Virus record (IMG/VR): IMGVR_UViG_3300030389_002571
Span: 1 to 35,078 of that record
Reading direction: 5' to 3' (one strand)
DNA: 35,078 nt
Origin: a virus
Part shown: positions 25,065-31,595 of the stretch, piece after piece
Numbering within the stretch: the stretch's first letter is position 1
Layout: the number at the start of each line of letters is the position of its first letter
Position numbers and translations under genes: made by a program
Notes under the pieces: model-generated
What the model was told of the DNA's origin: nothing
Databases searched by the model: none
Seen by the model: only the letters and a program-made list of their open reading frames with translations

Positions 25065-27535
25065 GACTTAATAATTTTCTTTTTTATAATTCTAGAGTTA
25101 TGTTGTATTACCATTTCATACACACCATTGGAAAGATGTGAGAGGTCTATAGTTTTATTAGAAGTTTGTATAACAGATTGACCTAAATGGTTATACAAAG
25201 ATATCACTGCTGTTGATGGAGCTTGTATGTATAGTAATCCGCTTGTTGGGTTTGGGTATACATTATATATATCATCTATATCGTACACACCTTGCGGCCA
25301 TCCTTGCTCACAGTACGAGTACAAATCCATACACGTTTCATCCCATGCAACCTCGCAGCAGTATGGGTCAACATCTATGATCCATGCGTAACACCCGTCA
25401 TTCAACCAGTAAGGTTCTCCAGGCCCACCTATACAACCTGCATCATACAAACAAGCTTCTTCGTCAGAAGTATTAGCCAACTCATTGTAATTGAATGCAT
25501 CAGGGTCCATACAGTCAACTAAAACTTCAATACACGAACCGTTGTCTGTATTAGCCAGCTCATCATAATTAAGAGCATCAGGATCAGTACAACCATAAAT
25601 GTAAGGTATACAGCTAAAATCTTCTGTGTTAGCGGATGAGTTATAGTTAAGCATGCTAGGATCAGTGCAGCCATAGATGTAAGGCTCACAATTAGAAGGG
25701 TCGTACTCAGCATTTGCAGCGGGATTATAATTAAACATGCTGTTATCGGTGCACCCATAAACAAAAGGCTCGCATTCCCCATCATCTATATTTGCATTAG
25801 GATCATAATTGTAAGCTAATGGATCCATGCAACCATATATATAAGGTATACAGCTATCATCATCTACATTTGCAGATGGCAAGTAATTAAATGCTAGTGG
25901 GTTCATACATCCTAAAACTACAGGTATGCAACCCTCATTATCTACGTTTGCATCTTCATTGTAGTTAAACGCCTCCTCATCCATACAGCCGAACACCGCT
26001 ACTGTTTCACAGCTACCATCATCATAGTCAGCCTCATACCCCTGAGTATAATACTCTAGATAGCCAGCCTGTAAACATCCAGCCTGGTAATAACAGCTAC
26101 CATCTTCTGTGTTAACATTGCTATCATAGTTTTGCGCAGCTTCGTCTGTACATCCGTATGTGTAAGGCTCGCAGTAGTTACCGCATCTTAAGTAAGGGGT
26201 ATACACTTCATCAGGATCTATTGGATTTAACCAAGGATTAGTTCCCTTTTCAAAAACTATGTTACCGTTAGGACTTATTAGTTTAAATCCACATTGAGAT
26301 ACATCAGTGCTTGTGCCACCCTCACCAAAGAAGCTACCAAACTGAACTTCGTAAAACTTAAACTCTACGTGTGTTTGAGAACTTACTGTTATATCATAGA
26401 AGGCTTGCTCTTCTGTGCAGGTAAACGCACCAATAGGTTCACCATCTTGCACAACACCTAGATAAGATCCATCCCAGCCGTCACCACCTCCATCAAATAA
26501 CATGAGGGTATATTCACACTCAGGGATGTAGTCCATGATATTTGCTTCTGGATCATAGTTAAATGCATTCTCGTTAAGGCATCCTGGAACAGCAGTAGTT
26601 ACACATAAACTAGAATCATTGTTTGTAGCAAGAGAGTTAAACTCTAAGTAGTCTGGATCTAAACAACCAAATGGCGGATTGTCTGGAGGACATGGGTTTA
26701 GTAGGTTAGGTTGACTGATAGCTTCATATCCGTAGTCAGGGTTTTGACCTTCAAATGGCAATATGCTGTATATTGTGTTACCACACTCCGTGTACACTAA
26801 AACATCTCCATCAGTAAATCCTCCTGTTGTAGATCCTGCGAGTCCGTCTCCAAACGTGTCATATATGTTAAATGTAAATTCTACACCAAGGGGTATGCAA
26901 TATTCTGTTGTCACAGTAAGTCCCTCTGTCTGGTAAAAACCTACTTCTTCGCTAGCCAATACTATTGGTATACTATCCGTAGTAACTATTTCCCAACTTG
27001 TCTCCCACTGAGAATATGTATCTGCTGTAATGCTCACATAAACTTTTTGTGTAAACAAATCTCCACACTCTGATACTTCGCCGTACTGACAAGATTCTCC
27101 AAACTCACTTTCTATACCAGCAAAAGGGTTGTAGTTTGTAGCTAAAGAATCTAAACAACCTATACCGCAGTTAGGGTTTTCAATAATTAGTGTGTCCATA
27201 ATCTCACCAGGAGATTCTACTATAAAATAATATTCATCATTTGATACAGGTGAAGATGGAACACCTCCATAAAAACTATTAAAAAACCATTGACCGTATG
27301 GCACAAACTGCAGATTGTCTAAGTCGTCGCCTCTGTAAAATCCTATTGGTTCACAACCAGGACCAGAAGGCTCCCACATAACTTGAAGCTGTCCCTGGTT
27401 TGGCGCAAATGGAAAACAATCAATCTGACCTTGAAGGTCCTGAACGCCACAAGGCAAAGGAGGTAAGCTATCAGTAGGTGGTTGAGCAAAAACTAAACAC
27501 GGTAAAATAAAAAGCGTAAATAAAAGTTTCTTCAT
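25061..27535 (-). CDS. Secreted repeat protein with T9SS C-terminal sorting domain (824 aa)
   Basis: The signal peptide is clear (residues 1-17, cleavage after LVFA). Two beta-rich regions follow, with NIYDTFGDGLAG (223-234) and MLFDGGGDGWDGSYLG (345-360), a style seen in surface proteins of marine flavobacteria. About twelve cysteine repeats of the form G-C-x-D/N-x-x-A-x-N-Y-x-P-x-A-N-x-x-D-x-x-C are present, nine of them in a near-tandem block (461-699). The end (about 750-824) is a type A T9SS sorting domain: VYPNPTSG (759-766), then SLYNHLGQSV and LSNGVYEMVI and a Lys-rich tail. Known: this domain directs proteins through the Bacteroidota type IX system to the cell surface, where it is usually removed. 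A TATCTTTG box lies 4 bases before the ATG. The gene heads the envelope chain. A surface role in an infected cell is inferred. Confidence 0.92.
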   Translation of the reverse strand: MKKLLFTLFILPCLVFAQPPTDSLPPLPCGVQDLQGQIDCFPFAPNQGQLQVMWEPSGPGCEPIGFYRGDDLDNLQFVPYGQWFFNSFYGGVPSSPVSNDEYYFIVESPGEIMDTLIIENPNCGIGCLDSLATNYNPFAGIESEFGESCQYGEVSECGDLFTQKVYVSITADTYSQWETSWEIVTTDSIPIVLASEEVGFYQTEGLTVTTEYCIPLGVEFTFNIYDTFGDGLAGSTTGGFTDGDVLVYTECGNTIYSILPFEGQNPDYGYEAISQPNLLNPCPPDNPPFGCLDPDYLEFNSLATNNDSSLCVTTAVPGCLNENAFNYDPEANIMDYIPECEYTLMLFDGGGDGWDGSYLGVVQDGEPIGAFTCTEEQAFYDITVSSQTHVEFKFYEVQFGSFFGEGGTSTDVSQCGFKLISPNGNIVFEKGTNPWLNPIDPDEVYTPYLRCGNYCEPYTYGCTDEAAQNYDSNVNTEDGSCYYQAGCLQAGYLEYYTQGYEADYDDGSCETVAVFGCMDEEAFNYNEDANVDNEGCIPVVLGCMNPLAFNYLPSANVDDDSCIPYIYGCMDPLAYNYDPNANIDDGECEPFVYGCTDNSMFNYNPAANAEYDPSNCEPYIYGCTDPSMLNYNSSANTEDFSCIPYIYGCTDPDALNYDELANTDNGSCIEVLVDCMDPDAFNYNELANTSDEEACLYDAGCIGGPGEPYWLNDGCYAWIIDVDPYCCEVAWDETCMDLYSYCEQGWPQGVYDIDDIYNVYPNPTSGLLYIQAPSTAVISLYNHLGQSVIQTSNKTIDLSHLSNGVYEMVIQHNSRIIKKKIIKS
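25439..26155 (-). repeat. Cysteine repeat array coding for nine units in the T9SS protein
   Basis: Nine units of about 26 codons encode the form G/D-C-x-D/N-x-x-A/M-x-N-Y-x-x-x-A-N-x-x-D-x-x-C. At DNA level the copies have diverged, but share stretches for the start of each unit, such as codons for YGC and NY. It is a coding repeat and explains local self-similarity in this part of the gene. Confidence 0.85.
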
Positions 27536-27539
27536 AAAG

Positions 27540-27547
27540 CAAAGATA
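27540..27547 (-). promoter_or_regulatory. Bacteroidota -7 box (TATCTTTG) for the secreted T9SS gene
   Basis: TATCTTTG lies only four bases (CTTT) before the ATG at 27535, in a 19-base gap, and would make a leaderless or nearly leaderless mRNA for the envelope chain. No -33 TTTG is visible upstream, inside the end of the concanavalin-like gene. Confidence 0.55.
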
Positions 27548-27554
27548 TTAATTG

Positions 27555-28688
27555 TTACGGAAGATATTTTTCACCTAAAAGTCTGCCAAGAGCTTTTGAC
27601 TTTTGATCCCCTATGTCTTTATTAAACGCACCTAATGCAGCTACATAAACTCCTTTACCGTCAGCAAAGTTCTTATTATGAAGAAGAGAAGAACTAAAAA
27701 TAAAAGAGCCTACATACTGTTTTTGTCTACCAAATCCATCCATATCTACAGTAAATGATATGGGATTTATTCCAACTCCCGCTGAATCATCTGTCCCTCC
27801 TGATATAAACCCAACCTGACTCCCAATGCCATTATATATAAACACATCGCCTGATGTTGCTAATTTTCTAACTACAAAAACTTCTGGAGTACCTGAAGTA
27901 AAAGGTTCTGTTATATCAAGTTTAAGATCAAAAGTTTCACCTGGATCTGAAGCAGCTCCTCCAGTGGTTCCTGTTGCTGTGTCTTTATCTACAATAGTAA
28001 ATTTATTTACACCTCCATCACTCCAATTTGCTACGCTAGGATCACTGGTAGGAGTTTGAAAAGACATAACATAACCGTGATGAGTTTCTGAATTAACATC
28101 TACTCCAGATCCAATCGGAGGGTTAAGCCCGTCCGAGTTAGATACATCAATAAAAGTTTCTATAATTGTAGGTGGCTTACTAGGCATAAAGCCATCTTCA
28201 TAAGCTGCCACTACATAAAGAGTCATATCATTCTGAGCAGAGTATCTGTTAGATAAACTTAAAAAGTGAGAAGATGAAGGGTTGCCCTCGCTGCCTTGAG
28301 CTTGATCGTCTTCAAAATATATAGCTCCTGTAGTTGTAAAAGGATTAGAAGCGTCGTCGGTATCGTAGATAGGATCTCTAGAAGCATCACCACCACTTAC
28401 AGCATCATGAGTGGAGCCTTTTGTTCCGTTATTAGTCCATGTAGACACAGAGCCTCCATTGGTAAATCCTTGTCCATCAGCCTGAAAAGCTATCTCTGCA
28501 TCTGCAAGTATAGTGTTTAATTCAAAAGCATCATTAGGTGAAGATAATGTAAATCCCTGAGGTTTCTTTACTTCAAGTGTAGTAACACCTCTTTCTAAAG
28601 AAGATGTAAGGGTTGCTAAAATATCAGTGCTAGACGTAAATGATAGATCTACATTTTTTCTTTTAGGTGCTGTAAAGTTTATAGCCAT
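27555..28688 (-). CDS. Concanavalin-like beta-rich virion protein (377 aa)
   Basis: After about 50 residues of linker, a region with QADGQGFTNGGSVSTWTNNG (about 70-90) and a later aromatic-rich strand set with NDMTLYVVAAYEDG look like the concanavalin/LamG-type jelly roll, a fold that carries carbohydrate-binding or structural roles in many phage proteins. The last part, SKALGRLLGEKYLP, ends in a helix. No signal peptide. The start overlaps the upstream stop by one base (TAATG), so it is made with the 133-residue protein. Placed between the portal and the secreted T9SS protein, it could be a head fibre, a collar protein or a receptor-binding part. Fold by eye; role inferred, and the lectin assignment is not certain. 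Confidence 0.8.
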   Translation of the reverse strand: MAINFTAPKRKNVDLSFTSSTDILATLTSSLERGVTTLEVKKPQGFTLSSPNDAFELNTILADAEIAFQADGQGFTNGGSVSTWTNNGTKGSTHDAVSGGDASRDPIYDTDDASNPFTTTGAIYFEDDQAQGSEGNPSSSHFLSLSNRYSAQNDMTLYVVAAYEDGFMPSKPPTIIETFIDVSNSDGLNPPIGSGVDVNSETHHGYVMSFQTPTSDPSVANWSDGGVNKFTIVDKDTATGTTGGAASDPGETFDLKLDITEPFTSGTPEVFVVRKLATSGDVFIYNGIGSQVGFISGGTDDSAGVGINPISFTVDMDGFGRQKQYVGSFIFSSSLLHNKNFADGKGVYVAALGAFNKDIGDQKSKALGRLLGEKYLP

Positions 28689-29089
28689 TACGCATCGTAA
28701 TCTGTGATATCAGCATTAACAGTAAACTGACCAAAAAACCAAGTTTGATAAAAAGATGTTTCTGCTTTAAAAGACTGTATGTCATAAACATAACTTCCCT
28801 CCTGTATATTATCCATAGCTATAACACCACCCTCAATAGTCAAAGTACCATCAGCAGCTCCTGTTGCAGTAAGACCACCTGGTATTCCAGCAGAACTTAA
28901 TATAACATTATCTCTAGTGGATCTATCCGTAGACGTCCTAACATCCATATTAAATGTATAGTTAGCTGGGTTAATATCAACGGCATCTCCATTTGAATCT
29001 TTAACAGTAACAGTAAAAGAAAAATTATCTCCTTTACGAACAGTAATGTCAAGCTCTTGAGCTATATCTAAATTTAATGTAGTAGCCAT
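28688..29089 (-). CDS. Ig-like or baseplate-type small structural protein (133 aa)
   Basis: A 133-residue beta-rich protein with DITVRKGDNFSFTVTVKDSN (about 14-33), NYTFNMDVRTS and SYVYDIQSF. This order of strands resembles the N-terminal immunoglobulin-like fold of the BppU family and similar phage parts that hold receptor-binding proteins; I rate it as resemblance only. No signal peptide and no enzyme motif. It follows the portal gene after one base and overlaps the next gene by one base, so the three are probably made together. It may bind the concanavalin-like protein next to it. Function inferred. Confidence 0.78.
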   Translation of the reverse strand: MATTLNLDIAQELDITVRKGDNFSFTVTVKDSNGDAVDINPANYTFNMDVRTSTDRSTRDNVILSSAGIPGGLTATGAADGTLTIEGGVIAMDNIQEGSYVYDIQSFKAETSFYQTWFFGQFTVNADITDYDA

Positions 29090-29090
29090 T

Positions 29091-31544
29091 TTACTCTGAT
29101 AATAATTGTGTTATAGTTTGTTCTAAAGGATCTTCTGCTTGGTCTTGTAATTCACCTCTTCTATCCCTCCTTTGAGATATCAACTTTGATTGTTGAACAG
29201 CCTGTTTAGTAACACGCTCATCTTTTCTATCCTCTTTAAGAACTTCAATCTTTTCTTTAAACTCCTGATCGTCAGTTTTAAATCCTAACGTAGCCTGAGC
29301 TCTAATCATCTCTATCTCTTTACGTTGCTCATGAGTTATTTTACTCACCTCTATTTCTGCTTGAGCTTTAGCTTGAATCTTCTGCATTTCAATCTGAGCT
29401 TCAGCTTGAATCTTCTGTGCTTCCATCTGCTGCTTCATTTGCTCAGCTTGCATAGACATCTGTTGTTGCTGCTGCTGCATAGCCATCTGCTCTTGCTGTT
29501 TTTTTGCTTGTCTCTTTTTTCTTCTTACCATGAGAAGTCTTTGAGCCTGATTAATATCTTTAAGATCTCTTATAGCTAATACGTCCTCTAAATCTATTTC
29601 TTGCTGCCCTAAAGAAACTTGTATCATTTGTTCTAAAGACTGTCTGTCTTGAGCTTCCATATCTTTTACAACCTTAACGCCAAAGTTATACATAGATAAA
29701 TCATTAAAAGAAGACAAAACTTTCATGTTATTCTCTCCAATAGCATTCGAGTAAACCCTATACACAACAGACTCTTCAGGTAAAATCTGCAAACATTTTA
29801 CAATGTCAGAGCAAACCTTTTTAAATAACATCATAGATGCATTAGTAATATTATAAATAGCGTTATTACTAGCCCTCATAGCTTGTTCTCTAACACCAAC
29901 TAAAGAATCCGCTTTAGGAGTAGAAGCATCCATAACTTCATTAATTCCTGTAGCATCTCTAATCAAACGTAAGTAATGGTTGTACAGGCCTATAAGTTCA
30001 TTAATATTTCTAATACTATTACCTATTTCTCTTACTGGTGGATTCTGAAATCCTCCTTCTGGGTTTTTACTTCTGTAATAAAATACACCAGTTTGTTCAT
30101 ATATGTCGTGCAGCTCTAATGGTTGAAGCTCACCCCCTTTACCTAACTGTACATTTTCTAAGCCTTCAATGTCAATAATCAAACCATCAGGTTTAGCCTT
30201 AGCTATAGCTTGCTGTATTTTAAGGTGTGTTATTTGAAGCATATCTGCAAAACCTATACAACTATCTACTAATGACTTAGGACACATTTCTTGCATGTTT
30301 ACTGCAACTGCAGAGTAAGACATTTTAGCTTTCGATATATCATGAACATTCTTAGGAATGTTTTTCTTTCTGCCGTAGTCAAATAAGTAATCACAACCTA
30401 AAACATAGCTACCCCCATAAACAGTTTCTACATTCATCTGATGGGCTGTTCTGTCATACACAGACCCATGCTTTTCTTTATAAGAATACCCCTTATAGTA
30501 AAAACCTACATTCCCATGCTTGCTTTCTTTTTCTTCAAAGTGTATACAATCAACACCAAGGAACTCAAAGTCAAGAACATCAACCATATACTCGTCATAA
30601 CCATACCCAGTTACTCCATTTACTTCATTGTAAAAGCTATAATTAAGTATAGAAGAATCATTACCATACTTTCCAGAAACTTTTTGAGCAATTTTTTCAT
30701 ACTCCTTTTCTGTAAGCTGATCTCCTGCAATTCTTTTTAGTTCTTGTATACTTATTCTTTTAACGTGACCTGCATAAACAAGATCATTCATACCAGGGTC
30801 TTCAGTATAACTATGTACAAAGTTTGCTGGATCTACATAATCTGTTTTAATTCCGTAGTTAGGATCGTTATTTCTTTTAACAACAGCCATCCCGCACGCT
30901 ACTAAATCATTTACACATCTACGAAGAATATTATCATTAAAGTCATTCCACTCTAATGTCATCATTGTTCCTACCTGAGCAGCTATCTCAGCATCAGTCT
31001 TAACGCTGGTCCCCATAAAAATTTCAGCCTCCTCTAATGTTTCTGGAATATCGTTTGGATCTCCATTTATTTCTAAGCCATTTTCCTTAAGCTTCATTAG
31101 CTCCTTTTTAGCCATAACAGAAGCTTCTATTTTTTTCTTTTCAATATCTTTCTGAGAAGATGAAAGAGGATCTATTGCTTCTACGTTTGGCTGAGGGTTT
31201 CTAGATAGTATATTATTTACTACTATCTTAGCAAACTTAGGTAGTATTGGTACTGGAGTATAATCTAAATTTAATAAAGTACCTGTGTTGCCATTAGGGT
31301 CTAAAGATGTTAAAAGTTTTTTATATGGGGTTGTATCTTGAGTTCCGTTTGCATATTTCCTACTTCTAACAAAAGTATCTTTTTTGTTTTTAAAGACAGA
31401 TCTTGAATCAGAAGCGCTTCCCCATTGATTTTCAATAGCTTTTGCGAACTGCTTCCCATATTCCTGCATAGCTTTTTCTTCAGCTTTTGCTAAGGGATCT
31501 GGAAACCCTTTGGTATTTTTCCCTTGTTTATTACTGCTATACAT
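29091..31544 (-). CDS. Portal protein (817 aa)
   Basis: The length and position just after the large terminase are those of the portal, the ring through which DNA enters and leaves the capsid. Near the N-terminus is KNKKDTFVRSRKYANGTQD (about 52-70), and then NNILSRNPQPNVEAIDP (about 112-128), which I associate with crAss-like portals. The core carries long helices and strands (about 200-620). The C-terminal part (674-817) is a Gln/Met/Lys/Glu-rich helix with repeated AEAQ and KIQA units, likely a long coiled-coil barrel or internal crown. A TATATTTG box lies 25 bases upstream of the ATG at 31544, so it begins its own transcript. No truncation is visible. Confidence 0.9.
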   Translation of the reverse strand: MYSSNKQGKNTKGFPDPLAKAEEKAMQEYGKQFAKAIENQWGSASDSRSVFKNKKDTFVRSRKYANGTQDTTPYKKLLTSLDPNGNTGTLLNLDYTPVPILPKFAKIVVNNILSRNPQPNVEAIDPLSSSQKDIEKKKIEASVMAKKELMKLKENGLEINGDPNDIPETLEEAEIFMGTSVKTDAEIAAQVGTMMTLEWNDFNDNILRRCVNDLVACGMAVVKRNNDPNYGIKTDYVDPANFVHSYTEDPGMNDLVYAGHVKRISIQELKRIAGDQLTEKEYEKIAQKVSGKYGNDSSILNYSFYNEVNGVTGYGYDEYMVDVLDFEFLGVDCIHFEEKESKHGNVGFYYKGYSYKEKHGSVYDRTAHQMNVETVYGGSYVLGCDYLFDYGRKKNIPKNVHDISKAKMSYSAVAVNMQEMCPKSLVDSCIGFADMLQITHLKIQQAIAKAKPDGLIIDIEGLENVQLGKGGELQPLELHDIYEQTGVFYYRSKNPEGGFQNPPVREIGNSIRNINELIGLYNHYLRLIRDATGINEVMDASTPKADSLVGVREQAMRASNNAIYNITNASMMLFKKVCSDIVKCLQILPEESVVYRVYSNAIGENNMKVLSSFNDLSMYNFGVKVVKDMEAQDRQSLEQMIQVSLGQQEIDLEDVLAIRDLKDINQAQRLLMVRRKKRQAKKQQEQMAMQQQQQQMSMQAEQMKQQMEAQKIQAEAQIEMQKIQAKAQAEIEVSKITHEQRKEIEMIRAQATLGFKTDDQEFKEKIEVLKEDRKDERVTKQAVQQSKLISQRRDRRGELQDQAEDPLEQTITQLLSE

Positions 31545-31564
31545 GTATTTTTAATAAGCGCATT

Positions 31565-31574
31565 ATTTGCAAAT
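31565..31574. promoter_or_regulatory. Palindrome ATTTGCAAAT overlapping the portal promoter box
   Basis: A perfect 10-base palindrome covers the downstream half of the TATATTTG box. A second short inverted repeat, ATGATTATCAT, lies just upstream at 31586-31596. Such elements can bind a repressor or activator, but AT-rich palindromes are common, so the call is weak. Confidence 0.25.
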
Positions 31575-31577
31575 ATA
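31570..31577 (-). promoter_or_regulatory. Bacteroidota -7 box (TATATTTG) for the portal gene
   Basis: TATATTTG lies 25 bases upstream of the ATG at 31544 in a 51-base gap. It overlaps the palindrome at 31565-31574. The leader has a TTAAAAATAC segment before the ATG, of the A-rich kind found before Bacteroidota start codons. Confidence 0.6.
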
Positions 31578-31595
31578 CTAAACGTATGATTATCA

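Noticed and set aside
25439-26155. CRISPR-like periodicity of about 78 bases
   Set aside because: The periodicity comes from coding repeats with diverged DNA; there are no identical direct repeats with unique spacers.
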